This document shows, piece by piece, positions 41,470-51,126 of a stretch of DNA of 64,000 nucleotides. A program made the position numbers and the translations under genes. The stretch is from a bacterium. GTDB taxonomy: Bacteria; CAIWAD01. Position 1 is the stretch's first letter; each line of letters starts with the position of its first letter. The stretch is taken from contig JAUXWS010000028.1 of NCBI GenBank assembly GCA_030685015.1, positions 1 through 64,000 of the forward strand, read 5' to 3'. The notes under the pieces are model-generated. The model made no database searches. It was not told the DNA's origin and worked only from the letters and a program-made list of their open reading frames with translations.

Positions 41470-43665
41470 ATGCGACCGGCACTGCTCATCCTATTGCTGG
41501 CGGCGGGCCAGGCCGGCGCCGCGGCCCTGGTCGGCCGCGTGGTGGATGCCGAGTCCGGCGCCCCGCTGGCCGGCGCCAACCTGCGCCTGTTGGAGAGCCG
41601 CAGCGGCTGCGCCACGGATCTGGCTGGACGCTTCCGCCTGGACCTGGACGAGCGCGCCGCCGGACGCGTGCTGGTCAGCCACCTGGGTTACCGCGATCGC
41701 GAGCTGGCGGCGACAGCCCGCCCCGAATCGCTGCTGGTGCGTCTGGAGCCGTCGTGGCTGCGCGCCGGGGATCTCGTCTACAGCGCCGACGCCCGGGAGC
41801 AGACCACGCGCAACGCCACCTCCCGCGTCGAGATCCTCACCCGCGAAGAGCTGGAGCGGGCGCCTTCCCAGGAACTCTCCCGTGTCCTGGAGACCGTGCC
41901 CGGCGTCTCGGTCAAGCGCTCCGACGGCAGCACCACCAATTCACTCAGCATCCGCGGCAGCTCCAATCTGCTGGGCGGCGGCGTGGGCAATCGCGTGCTG
42001 CTCCTGGTGGACGGCAAGCCGGCCATCACGGCGGACACGGGCGGCGCCGACTGGTCCATGGTGCCGCTGGCCGTCGTCGACCGTGTGGAGGTGGCCAAGG
42101 GCTCCTACAGCTCCCTTTACGGCTCCACGGCCATGGGCGGCGTGATCAACCTGGTCACCATGCGCGAATTCCCCCGCCACCGCACCACCGTGCAGGCGGG
42201 CTACGGCCTGGGCGAGTTGCCGGCGGGGGATGCCCGGTTCCGCGATACGCCGGCCACGGAGAACCACCTCTCCATCACCCACACCAACCAGCTGGACAGG
42301 TTGGGCTACTACCTCAGCTACGCCAAGCGCGAGTCCAACGGCCACCGCCAGAACAGCGACTACCTGCACCACGCCCTCAGCACGCGCTTCCGGCTTGGCG
42401 AGCGGCAGGCGCCCCGCCACTGGGAGCTGACCCTGGGCTACGCCACGCTCAACCGTGGCTTTCCCCACAGCTGGGACAGCCGCCGCCGCCCCCTCCACAT
42501 CAGCCACCACCATCCGGAGTGGCTGGATGACCGCCAGGAGAAGGCGGCGGTCAGCGCCGACCTCTCCTTCGAGCAGGCGGGGCCGCGCTCGATCCTCAAA
42601 GCGCGATCCTGGGCCACGGCGGGGGTCTCGCGCACAGCCTACCATGACGCTGGCATCACCGACACGCGCAGCGACGCCGACAAGCTGGGGCTGCGCCTCA
42701 GCTGGGACTGGCTGGGCTGGCGCCGCCAGGAGTGGATCCTGGGCGCCGACCTCATCACCGACCGGGTGGACGGGCGTCCGGCCGATGTGTTCTACGGCCG
42801 CCACCAGACCTCCACCCGCGCCGTTTTCTTCCAGGACCAGGTGCGCCTGCCGTGGTCGGCGCCCGGTTGGCTGGCGGAGCCGCTGTTCACCCTGGGCGCC
42901 CGCGCCGACCACCATCTCATCCACGGCGGCCGCGACGAGCTGCAGCTCTCGCCCAAGGCCGGGGTCAGCCTCTCCGGGGACGGGCCGCTCGCCGACTGGA
43001 CGCTGCGCGCCTCCGCCGGCACGGCCTTCCGCAACCCCTCCATCGCCGACCTGTTTCTCAAGAGTGTCCCGGGGAACGACTATTCCTTCATCGCCAACCC
43101 GGAGCTAAAGGCGGAGGAGAGCCGCAGCTGGGAGGCGGGCCTGCTCTGGCGGGGACGGCGCGTCTCGCTCGATTTCACCCACTTCCGCTACCAGTACCGC
43201 GACATGATCCATTACCGCGACTCGGGCCAGCCCAGCGTGTTCGAGATCGTCAACCTCAACCGCTCGCGCATCCAGGGCATGGAGATCTCCGCCGATTACC
43301 GCTCGCGGCGCCTGGCCGGCAACCTGGGCTACACGCTCGTCGACGCGCTGAACCAGGACACGGGCGAGCCCCTTCCCTACCAGCCGCGCCACACGGTGGC
43401 GGGCAGTGCCGCCTGGATGCCCGGCAAGTGGCGCCTGTCGGCCACCGCGCGCCACGTCTCGGAGACGGAAAAGGTGCGCTTCTACGCATCGGACGCGCCG
43501 GGCGCCTACACCCTGCTGGGACTCAAGGCGGCCTACACGCTGGGGGATGTGGAGGTGGCGGGCGCCGTGGAGAACCTGGGCGGCGTGGCTTACGAGGAGA
43601 TGGAGCGCTACCGCATGCCGGGCCGCACCTGGCGGATGGATCTTCTCTTCCACCTGGGCGGCTGA
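41470..43665 (+). CDS. TonB-dependent receptor
   Basis: The product has 731 residues: a signal peptide, a carboxypeptidase-regulatory-like domain (about 20-95; LVGRVVDAESGAPLAGANLRLL), a plug (about 110-235; SRVEILTREELERAPSQELS, VLETVPGVSV, NRVLLLVDGKPAITADTGGADW, YSSLYGSTAMGGVINLVT) and a barrel with TonB-receptor features. The ATG at 41470 is preferred; a GTG at 41455 overlapping the previous stop would add five residues. The plug is close to that of heme, cobalamin or siderophore receptors, but the substrate cannot be fixed. It is co-transcribed with the lipoprotein upstream. Confidence 0.9.
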   Translation: MRPALLILLLAAGQAGAAALVGRVVDAESGAPLAGANLRLLESRSGCATDLAGRFRLDLDERAAGRVLVSHLGYRDRELAATARPESLLVRLEPSWLRAGDLVYSADAREQTTRNATSRVEILTREELERAPSQELSRVLETVPGVSVKRSDGSTTNSLSIRGSSNLLGGGVGNRVLLLVDGKPAITADTGGADWSMVPLAVVDRVEVAKGSYSSLYGSTAMGGVINLVTMREFPRHRTTVQAGYGLGELPAGDARFRDTPATENHLSITHTNQLDRLGYYLSYAKRESNGHRQNSDYLHHALSTRFRLGERQAPRHWELTLGYATLNRGFPHSWDSRRRPLHISHHHPEWLDDRQEKAAVSADLSFEQAGPRSILKARSWATAGVSRTAYHDAGITDTRSDADKLGLRLSWDWLGWRRQEWILGADLITDRVDGRPADVFYGRHQTSTRAVFFQDQVRLPWSAPGWLAEPLFTLGARADHHLIHGGRDELQLSPKAGVSLSGDGPLADWTLRASAGTAFRNPSIADLFLKSVPGNDYSFIANPELKAEESRSWEAGLLWRGRRVSLDFTHFRYQYRDMIHYRDSGQPSVFEIVNLNRSRIQGMEISADYRSRRLAGNLGYTLVDALNQDTGEPLPYQPRHTVAGSAAWMPGKWRLSATARHVSETEKVRFYASDAPGAYTLLGLKAAYTLGDVEVAGAVENLGGVAYEEMERYRMPGRTWRMDLLFHLGG

Positions 43666-43886
43666 GCGGGCTCCCGTCGCCGGACCTCACCCCACCAGAA
43701 AAGCGTTCTCCAGATGGACCACGAAGACGTGAAGCGTGCCCCTGGGCACCGGCCCCGCTGGCTGCTCAATCAAACATGGCGTGGAATCACCACCTGACCA
43801 GCACTGGATCAGCCGAGGCGGATGGGCTTGCATGGGCAGGGCTTCTCAGGCAGGGGGATTGTTAGCCTTGTCACAAGGGAGATGGT

Positions 43887-45788
43887 ATGGCACATTTGCG
43901 ACCCGGGTCGCAGGGCCTCCCCATGCGCCGCCGGCACCCTTCCACCGGCTATGCGAGAGTTGCCATGCCTGTTGCACCATGTCGTTGGCGCTTGTTGCTT
44001 CTCATTGCCTCAGCGTTGTTGCTCTCGTGCACGGGGGACATGCCCCAGCAGCCGCGGCGGGACAATCCTTTTGATCCACTGATGGGCAGGGAAGGGGATC
44101 CCTTCCAGTTTGATATCCATCTCGCGGGAGATTCCCTGTTTCTGAACTGGGCATGGCCGCCGGGCGTCAACCTGGATGGGGCACGGCTCTATCAGTCCTT
44201 TGACGGCCAGGTCTGGACGGCCGTGCAGGATATGCCCCCGCCTGTTTCAACGCTACGCATCCCACTGGATGCGGAACGCCGGGGGCGCTGGCTGTCGCTG
44301 GCCCTGACGGCGCTGGCCGGCGGGGCCGAATCGTCCCTCGACAACGATGAGGTTCGAACCCGGCGGACACCGCCTCTGCTGGTGGCGGCAAGCACAGGGA
44401 GCCGCTACTGCAACCAATCCCGGGTGACCGCCCTGGTGCGATGCGCGGATGCCGTCACGATGAAGGTGGCCGTTGGAAACGACAGCGCCACCGCGCTGTG
44501 GCAGACCTATGCCCCCACCGTCGACCTCGATCTGCCTGCCTTCAACGGCTGGCATGCGGTCTCGGCCTGGTTTCGGCTGCCCGATGATGCCGTGGAGTCC
44601 ATCCTGGATTCCCTCGCCTTGGACACCGCCTGCGCCATTGCCGCGGCTTCGTGGGAGCCCTTGTCCGGGGCGTCAGCGCCCTTGCGGCCGGGCGACGCTC
44701 TTCGTCTGCACGTGCAGTTGGAGCATGACTTCCTGGGTGCCGAGATCGGTGCGCGCGTCGTGGCCTACTGGCCCGGCCAGGCCGACAGCCTGTTGTTGGC
44801 GGACAGGGGCGATGGCCACTACCAGACAGACTATTCAATTAACGAAGACTTCTGGCAAACTGGCCAGCCCATCGAGATCCATGTGTGGGATCGGGCGGGC
44901 AATCGCCCCACCCCTCTCACGCTTGCGAATCCCTTGGTCACAAGCCGGATGATCCTGGTCCCCGCCGGCACCTTCACCATGGGGCAGACGGGGGTGGCCG
45001 TTCCCACTCACGAGGTGACCCTGACCCGATCCTTTCTCCTTGACCGCACCGAAGTGACCAATGAACAGTATCGGGTCGCCCTGCAATGGGCCTACAACCA
45101 AGGGCTGGTGACTTTGAGTGGCGGGACTGTCCAGGCCTATGGCGTCAACCTGCTCTACATGAACGACGCCGATTGCCTGCTCAGAATCAGTGGCGGCCGC
45201 TTCTCCATCGAGCCGGTCACACGGGGTAGTCATGCGGGATCCCTTGGTGACCAGCACCCCGTTAATGGGGTCACCTGGTTTGGGGCCGCCTCTTACTGCG
45301 ATTGGCGCAGCATGATGGCTGGATTGGAACCCTACTATCAAGGGCTGTGGAATCAGATACCCGGCTCACGCAGTCCCTATGCCGCCCTGGGCTGTCGCCT
45401 GCCCACGGAGGCGGAGTGGGAACACGCGGCACGTTTCAACGACGGCCGCACCTATCCGTGGGGCAACGGGGAGCCGACCTGCAACCTTGCCAACACCCTA
45501 GGTTGTGTAAACGGAACAGGCCCCGTGGGCAGCAAACCGGACGGGGACAGCGCACTTGGCTTCCAGGACATGGCTGGCAACGTATGGGAGTGGACGAATG
45601 ATTTCAGCTCGAACTATGTGGGCGACGATCAGGTGGACCCGGTTGGTGCTGTCAGCGGCACCGACCGGGTGGTACGTGGCGGCGGCTGGTACAGCAACAG
45701 TTCGCGCGCCCGTTGTGCCTACCGGAGCGGCAGCGCCCCCGCGAATCGCTACACCGACATCGGCTTCCGCTGTGCCAGGACTCCCTGA
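43887..45788 (+). CDS. Lipoprotein with C-terminal SUMF1 (formylglycine-enzyme-like) domain
   Basis: The product is up to 633 residues. A long basic N-region precedes the hydrophobic core and lipobox LLSC. A beta-rich middle follows, then the SUMF1 domain (about 352-633): MILVPAGTFTMGQ, RTEVTNEQYRVAL, CRLPTEAEWEHAARF, DMAGNVWEWTNDF and a final IGFRCARTP. The two catalytic Cys of true formylglycine-generating enzymes are replaced by Ser/Arg text (GGGWYSNSSRARC), so enzyme activity of that type is unlikely. AAGGGAG lies before the ATG at 43887; an ATG at 43965 gives a more usual signal peptide. The 3' end is shared with the gene at 60384. Confidence 0.8.
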   Translation: MAHLRPGSQGLPMRRRHPSTGYARVAMPVAPCRWRLLLLIASALLLSCTGDMPQQPRRDNPFDPLMGREGDPFQFDIHLAGDSLFLNWAWPPGVNLDGARLYQSFDGQVWTAVQDMPPPVSTLRIPLDAERRGRWLSLALTALAGGAESSLDNDEVRTRRTPPLLVAASTGSRYCNQSRVTALVRCADAVTMKVAVGNDSATALWQTYAPTVDLDLPAFNGWHAVSAWFRLPDDAVESILDSLALDTACAIAAASWEPLSGASAPLRPGDALRLHVQLEHDFLGAEIGARVVAYWPGQADSLLLADRGDGHYQTDYSINEDFWQTGQPIEIHVWDRAGNRPTPLTLANPLVTSRMILVPAGTFTMGQTGVAVPTHEVTLTRSFLLDRTEVTNEQYRVALQWAYNQGLVTLSGGTVQAYGVNLLYMNDADCLLRISGGRFSIEPVTRGSHAGSLGDQHPVNGVTWFGAASYCDWRSMMAGLEPYYQGLWNQIPGSRSPYAALGCRLPTEAEWEHAARFNDGRTYPWGNGEPTCNLANTLGCVNGTGPVGSKPDGDSALGFQDMAGNVWEWTNDFSSNYVGDDQVDPVGAVSGTDRVVRGGGWYSNSSRARCAYRSGSAPANRYTDIGFRCARTP

Positions 45789-45944
45789 TCCTTGGGCGCT
45801 AGGCCATTGGTTCTTGGCTGGTTTTCCGGGTGGGGGACTCGCGGGCAAACCTGAAAGAATTGTCCCGGCAAGGGGCCAAGACCCACCGTGCGCAAGGAGA
45901 TGGTCCACGGAGCGGCCGGCGTTTGGAGGCGTGAGGAGGAAGCT

Positions 45945-46544
45945 TTGCTGAGCATCCCAGGCCTGCTGGTGGCGATCTTGGTCGCCCTGCATTCCGCCGT
46001 CGCCCTCGAGGCGCCGACGAAGCAGGTGGACGCCCGCGGACCTTTGCAGGTGGGCGCCGCCGCCCCGCCTTTCGCCCTGCCGGGGCCGGAGAGCGGCGTC
46101 ATCAGCCTGCGCGAGGAACTGCGCCAGGGTCCCCTCCTCCTCTGTTTCTGGGCCAGTTGGTGCCAGCCCTGCAAGGCAGGGCTGCGCCGCGTCGAGAGCT
46201 GGACGGCCGCCCGCGTCGGACAGGCGCGGTCCCTGCCGCGCATCCTCTGTCTCAACTACGCCGATGACCGGGAACGAGGCTTGGCCCTCTGGCGGGAACT
46301 GGGCCTCAGCCTGCCCGTGGCCTGGGATCGCTACGGCGCGGTGGGCGAGCGCTACGGACTGAAGGAGGACGGCGCCAGCCTCCCTCTGACCGTCTTCATC
46401 GGCCAGGACGGCCTGCTGCGGGCCCTCATCGTGTCCGAGGGCCCCGACCTGCCCCTCCTGCTGGACCGCCTCATGGCCGAGGAGGAGGAACGGCAACACC
46501 CGCCGGCCCCTGGCGCCTCTCCCGATGCCGGGCGGCGCCCATGA
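45945..46544 (+). CDS. Thioredoxin-like (TlpA/ResA-type) exported protein
   Basis: The product has about 199 residues. A signal peptide or anchor (GLLVAILVALHSAVA) precedes a thioredoxin fold with the active site FWASWCQPCKAGL and the cis-Pro region ASLPLTVFIG. TlpA/ResA proteins reduce disulfides outside the cytoplasm. I place the start at TTG 45945 because GAGGAGG lies directly before it; the ATG at 45888 would add 19 polar residues in front of the signal. The gene overlaps the PEGA-protein gene by ATGA. That partner family has conserved Cys pairs, so thiol chemistry on those proteins is a reasonable guess. Confidence 0.85.
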   Translation: MLSIPGLLVAILVALHSAVALEAPTKQVDARGPLQVGAAAPPFALPGPESGVISLREELRQGPLLLCFWASWCQPCKAGLRRVESWTAARVGQARSLPRILCLNYADDRERGLALWRELGLSLPVAWDRYGAVGERYGLKEDGASLPLTVFIGQDGLLRALIVSEGPDLPLLLDRLMAEEEERQHPPAPGASPDAGRRP

Positions 46545-48865
46545 AGCGATCCCGCGCCGCCTGTGCCGTGATGGTCCTCTTCACCCTGCTCCTGGCCTGG
46601 CCCGGTCCCTGCCGTGGACAGGGCGCCTCCCCGCAAGGCGCCGCCCTCCTGGCTGTGATCGATCGCACCACCCTGCCGCTTCCGGGCCTGAAGGCGGACG
46701 AGCACCGCTACCTGGTCGGCCGCATCTATTCCGGGGCCGAACAGCGCCTGGGCAACCGCGTACGGGTGATGACGGAGCAGAACACCTTCACCCTGCTCCA
46801 GGACATGGGCATCAATCCCGCCGATTGTGTGCAGCAGGACTGCGAGGTGGCCATCGGACGCAAGATCGGCGCGGACTGGCTGATCGTCACCAAGATCTAC
46901 CGCTTCGACGAGCGCAGTCCCTTCATCTTCGAGCTGGGCCTTTACCAGACCGGCTCCGGCGCCTTCCACGGCGCCCAGGAGGCGCGGGGGCAAAGCACGA
47001 TCGAGTTGAGCGACCGCGCCCGGGAGGCCGCGGACAAGCTCTTCGACAAGCTGCTCGAGAAGCTGGGGGGCGTGGCCCGTGCCGAGACGGCCCAGCTGAC
47101 CTTCCTGATGGAGCCGGGACCGGTCTTCATGCTGCGCGACGGGCTGGCGATCGGCACCCTGACGGTGCCTGCCAGCGGCCGCCTGCGCCTGGACACGGCC
47201 CCGGGCAGCCACGACTTCGTCTTCAGCCGCGAGGGCAAGGAGGATGTGCGCAGCTCCCTCGAGGCGGATCCGGCCCGACCCCGCGAGATCGAGGTGCAGT
47301 TCCAGCCGGGACGGCCGGAGGTCCGGGTGGAGGGGTCGGGCAAGGGGCTGCTGCGCGTGGCCAGCGAACCACGCGGCGCCACCGTGCACTTGGATGACGT
47401 GGAAGTGGGCACGACCACGCTGCAGCTGGTCGATGTGGCGGCCGGCTCCCACCGCGTGCGCCTCAGCAAGCCGCTCTACAAGACACGGGAAGTGGATGTG
47501 GCGGTGGCCGAGGACGCCGTGGCGGAAGTGAGCGAGACTCTGGCGCCGGATTTCGCCCCCCTGGAGATCCTCTCGGAGCCGGCCGGCGCCTCGGTCTGGG
47601 TGGATGGACAGGAAAGGGGTCGGACGCCGTGGCGCGAGGAGCGCTTTCCCGCGGGCCGCAGCGCTCTGCGCCTGCGGTTGGACCTGCACCATGACCTCGA
47701 GGATGTCCTGACGGTGGAGGCGGGCCAGCCCCTGCGCCTCAGCCTGTCGCTCCAGCCGGCCTTTGGCAGCCTGCGGGTGGAAACCCAGCCGCCGGGCGCC
47801 CAGGTCTTCGTGGACGAGGAGGAGTGGGGCGCCGCCCCCGTCGCGCGGGACCGGGTGCGCAGCGGTCGCCACACCGTGCGGGTCCGCGCGGACCTCTACA
47901 ACGATTACGAAAGCTGGGTGGAGGTGCAGGACGGCGGGCGCCACACGGTGCGGGCGGACCTCAGCGCCGACTACGGCACGCTGCGGCTGGCCGGCTCGCC
48001 GGCCGGGGCCCGCGTCCTGGTTGATGGCGCGTACCGGGGAGTCCTCCCTATTGATCTGCGCCTGCCTCCCGGCCAGCACCGCCTGCGCGTGGAGGAAGTC
48101 GACCACGACGTCGTGGAGGAGGACATCACCGTGGCCGTGGGCGAGGAGCGGGACCGCCGCCTGGACCTGGTCCGCCAGACGGGTGGGCTGCGCATCCTGG
48201 TGGAACCCCCCGATGCCATCATCCACCTGGACGGCCTGCGCCTGGGTCCCAGCCCCCAGGTGGTGAAGGAGCTCCCCACCGGTCGCCACCAGGTGCGGGC
48301 CAGCCTGGCGGAGCACGCCGACCACAGCCGCAGTGTGACCATCCGGCGCGGGGTGCAGGAGCAGGTGGACATCACCCTTTCCCGCGCGGCCTGGCTGGAG
48401 TACCGCCAACGGCGGCTCAAGGCGACCTTGGGTTCCCTGGTCGTTCCGGGCGGAGGCCAGCTCGCCGCCAGGCAGCCGCGGGGACTCGTCTACCTGCTGG
48501 GCGCCGCGGGTGGCATCGCCCTGGCAGTGGATTCCTGGCAGCGTCATGACCGGCTGGAGCGGGACTACGAGGAGGCGCGCCACCACTATGCCAGCTCGCT
48601 GGATGAGGCGGAGCTGAACCGGCACTACGCGGACATGGAAGCGGCCTGGGACGGGATGAAACGCCAACGGGACCTGCACTGGGCCGGCGTGGGGCTGGCC
48701 GGTGTCGCCTGGCTGGCGGGAGTGGCGGACGGCTGGCTGCTGGGCGGGGGTTCCCGGGACACGGGCAAGGAAAAGGCAAGCCAAAAAGAACATGGCTGCA
48801 CCTTGCATTTCGGCTTGGCGAGATTTGCGAACGCACCTGCCATAGAGTTGTGTGTTCGCTGGTGA
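46541..48865 (+). CDS. PEGA-repeat envelope protein, paralogue P1
   Basis: The product has 774 residues. A signal peptide precedes the shared N-terminal module (about 33-145): LLAVIDRTTLPL, TEQNTFTLLQDMG, DCVQQDCEVAIGRKIGADWL. About five PEGA repeats follow (about 270-620; for example ASEPRGATVHLDDVEVGTTT, SEPAGASVWVDGQERGRTPW). The C-terminus has membrane-type helices (GSLVVPGGGQLAARQPRG, LVYLLGAAGGIALAV, AGVGLAGVAWLAGVADGWLL). PEGA domains are surface or peptidoglycan-linked beta modules in other bacteria. It overlaps the TlpA-like gene. About 87 bases are almost identical to paralogue P2 (46801-46887). Confidence 0.82.
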   Translation: MKRSRAACAVMVLFTLLLAWPGPCRGQGASPQGAALLAVIDRTTLPLPGLKADEHRYLVGRIYSGAEQRLGNRVRVMTEQNTFTLLQDMGINPADCVQQDCEVAIGRKIGADWLIVTKIYRFDERSPFIFELGLYQTGSGAFHGAQEARGQSTIELSDRAREAADKLFDKLLEKLGGVARAETAQLTFLMEPGPVFMLRDGLAIGTLTVPASGRLRLDTAPGSHDFVFSREGKEDVRSSLEADPARPREIEVQFQPGRPEVRVEGSGKGLLRVASEPRGATVHLDDVEVGTTTLQLVDVAAGSHRVRLSKPLYKTREVDVAVAEDAVAEVSETLAPDFAPLEILSEPAGASVWVDGQERGRTPWREERFPAGRSALRLRLDLHHDLEDVLTVEAGQPLRLSLSLQPAFGSLRVETQPPGAQVFVDEEEWGAAPVARDRVRSGRHTVRVRADLYNDYESWVEVQDGGRHTVRADLSADYGTLRLAGSPAGARVLVDGAYRGVLPIDLRLPPGQHRLRVEEVDHDVVEEDITVAVGEERDRRLDLVRQTGGLRILVEPPDAIIHLDGLRLGPSPQVVKELPTGRHQVRASLAEHADHSRSVTIRRGVQEQVDITLSRAAWLEYRQRRLKATLGSLVVPGGGQLAARQPRGLVYLLGAAGGIALAVDSWQRHDRLERDYEEARHHYASSLDEAELNRHYADMEAAWDGMKRQRDLHWAGVGLAGVAWLAGVADGWLLGGGSRDTGKEKASQKEHGCTLHFGLARFANAPAIELCVRW

Positions 48866-48894
48866 GTAATTAATGTGGACAAGGGAGGTAAGTT

Positions 48895-51030
48895 ATGAAG
48901 AAGATGTCCTTCCATGTTGGACTGATGGTTGTCTCGACGCTGTTTTGTTCCTGTTTGACTGAGGACGAAGAACAACAGCATCCGACCGGAAACATCGCTG
49001 GTGTCATTACAGACTCCGTCACGGGCAGCGGACTGGCTGGTGCTGTAGTGTCGACGGTTCCCATCACGACCACCGCCATCAGCGATGCCAATGGGCAGTT
49101 CAACGTTTCAGATGTCGCAGTGGGGTCCTATCTGACATCCGCTGCCAAGACGGGTTACTCCACACGCACGGTTAGCACCTCCGTGCTGGCCAACCAGACC
49201 GCCACCGTGTACATGAGCCTTGAAGTCCTGCGACCAACACTGCATGTCTCGACGACGAATCTCTCCTTCGGCACCACCACCACCACCATCACATTGTCAA
49301 TTCAAAACTCGACAGGGTACGGGGAGCTGCAGTGGACAATTGAAGAAGACTCGCCTTGGTTGTCGGTCTCACCGTTAACGGGGACAACGACACTAGAGAC
49401 GGATCTGGTCACGGTCAGTGTCGATCGCTCGGGCCTCAGCGCGGGCAACTACCAGGGGCAGTTGCAGGTGGTGTCCACGGGCGGCTCTCAGCCGGTCGGA
49501 GTGCTCGTGACCGTGCCGGACACCAGCGGTCCGCAACTGACAGTGAGCCCATTGGAACTCGATTTCGGCAGCAACCAGAGCACCGCCATCGTCTCGGTCA
49601 CCAACACGGGTATTGGGACCCTATCCTGGTCGGTAGTGGAAGCCTATCCCTGGGTGTCGGTAAACCCAAGCTCTGGCACAACCAGTACGGAAACTGACCA
49701 GTTGGTCTTTACTATCGACCGCACGGTGGTGGCCGTAGGCATCCACCAAGGGCAGGTGGCCATTACGGCTCTGCAGGGTGGCAACGCAGCCGTCTCCTTG
49801 TCCATGGAGGTAACTCCCAGCGCAATTCCGCCAGTTACACTGAATGAGCCAACTAACGTCACTACGCACGGCATGACCCTGGCCTGGACCCGGACGGAGA
49901 TCACAAACTTCGCCTTGTACAGGCTTTATCGATCCACCACGCCGGGCGTGTCTAACCTATCCACCCTTGTTTATGAGACCAGTTCCCGAACATCCAACCT
50001 ATTTTCCGACACAGGGCTTAGTTCGGGAACAACCTACTACTATAGGGTCTATCTACTTGCGACGGATCAATCAGAGTCGGGGAGCAATGAGATCAGCGGA
50101 ACTACGATGTCACAAGTTGGCACTTGGAGTACAATTTATAGTCCGCCTAACAATAATTGGTATGGTAGTGCTATATGTATGATTGGTTCAAATGTAGGAT
50201 ATTTTGGATTTAATACAGGCAGTAGGCCAACAATTTTATATTGGGACGGATCAATAATGACTGAGGAAACACTGCCTGCTGTTGATCAAAATGAGTCGTA
50301 CTCCTATATTTCAGATATAGAGTTTATAAATAGCAACGAGGTATACGCATCTTATCAATATCCGTATTCAAACCCATCTCAGAATTCTGGTTTATATATG
50401 TTCAATGGGTCAACATGGAGTAAATATCAAGCTCTTGATAACATGTCAATATACTCTTTAGAGATTACACCATCTGGTAACCTATGGGTAGGATCTAATG
50501 GTTTTTTGAAGAGAAAAATAGGCAGTCAAATTACGACATATAATGTCGACGCTACTTCAATAATGGATATTCACGCATTGTCTGATGATAACATATTTTG
50601 CTGCGATATTGATGGAAAAATCTTTCATTATGATGGATTTGGATGGGCATTGATAACAAATCCGCCTATAGGTGTAGATAACTGCGAATCAATTTATGCA
50701 TCATCTGTTAATGATATATATATTGACACAAAAAAATCATTATATAGATATGACGGATTTTCGTGGAATTTAGTCTTGCAATCAAGAAATACATCTTCGA
50801 AAATACGAGACGTGTATATTCGATCTGAATCAAATATCTGGTTAGGTGGTTATATGATTGATTTTACAGATGATAATATTCTCGATAGATTCGAGTTTGC
50901 TTTTTACGATGGAACTAGTTTTCGTGGGGTTGAGAGTCCATCCAATAAAGAGATCGTCAAGATCCAGTTCTTTGGGAATGTGGGGTGGGCTGTGGATACC
51001 GATGGCAACGTGCTGAGATATAGCGAGTGA
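48895..51030 (+). CDS. Chimeric lipoprotein: CNA-like, two BACON-type, Fn3 and AT-rich beta-propeller-like region
   Basis: The product has 711 residues. A lipoprotein signal ends at CSC (about residues 18-20). A carboxypeptidase-regulatory-like domain (about 32-105) is followed by two BACON-type repeats (about 110-205 and 215-305; SPWLSVSPLTGTT and YPWVSVNPSSGTT) and an Fn3 domain (about 310-405). From about residue 405 (about 50110) the DNA abruptly becomes AT-rich, and the protein turns into repeats of the type YDGFGW, YDGFSW and FNGSTW that resemble a propeller. The first half has host-like GC-rich codons. A strong GGGAGGT precedes the ATG. Function is unknown; surface adhesion or sensing is only a guess. 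Confidence 0.75.
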   Translation: MKKMSFHVGLMVVSTLFCSCLTEDEEQQHPTGNIAGVITDSVTGSGLAGAVVSTVPITTTAISDANGQFNVSDVAVGSYLTSAAKTGYSTRTVSTSVLANQTATVYMSLEVLRPTLHVSTTNLSFGTTTTTITLSIQNSTGYGELQWTIEEDSPWLSVSPLTGTTTLETDLVTVSVDRSGLSAGNYQGQLQVVSTGGSQPVGVLVTVPDTSGPQLTVSPLELDFGSNQSTAIVSVTNTGIGTLSWSVVEAYPWVSVNPSSGTTSTETDQLVFTIDRTVVAVGIHQGQVAITALQGGNAAVSLSMEVTPSAIPPVTLNEPTNVTTHGMTLAWTRTEITNFALYRLYRSTTPGVSNLSTLVYETSSRTSNLFSDTGLSSGTTYYYRVYLLATDQSESGSNEISGTTMSQVGTWSTIYSPPNNNWYGSAICMIGSNVGYFGFNTGSRPTILYWDGSIMTEETLPAVDQNESYSYISDIEFINSNEVYASYQYPYSNPSQNSGLYMFNGSTWSKYQALDNMSIYSLEITPSGNLWVGSNGFLKRKIGSQITTYNVDATSIMDIHALSDDNIFCCDIDGKIFHYDGFGWALITNPPIGVDNCESIYASSVNDIYIDTKKSLYRYDGFSWNLVLQSRNTSSKIRDVYIRSESNIWLGGYMIDFTDDNILDRFEFAFYDGTSFRGVESPSNKEIVKIQFFGNVGWAVDTDGNVLRYSE

Positions 51031-51113
51031 GGACGTGTCGTAATGAAAGAGGAACAAACTAGTCGTTATAGCGAGGAGGACTTGGAAGGACAATCGGGTC
51101 CGGGGTGGCTAGA

Positions 51114-51126
51114 ATGAACGCGATTA
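51114..51126 (+). other. Orphaned start of the PEGA paralogue P2
   Basis: ATGAACGCGATTA begins a frame that runs into the left end of the IS630 element. Joined across the IS after removing one TA copy, it continues in frame into 52232 onward and encodes a normal signal peptide start (MNAIRLILSLMLLFTMAFV). GGGGTGG precedes it as a possible ribosome binding site. Confidence 0.85.

Noticed and set aside
43887-45788. Sulfatase-activating formylglycine-generating enzyme
   Set aside because: The SUMF1 fold is present but the catalytic Cys pair is replaced and no sulfatase gene is in the window.
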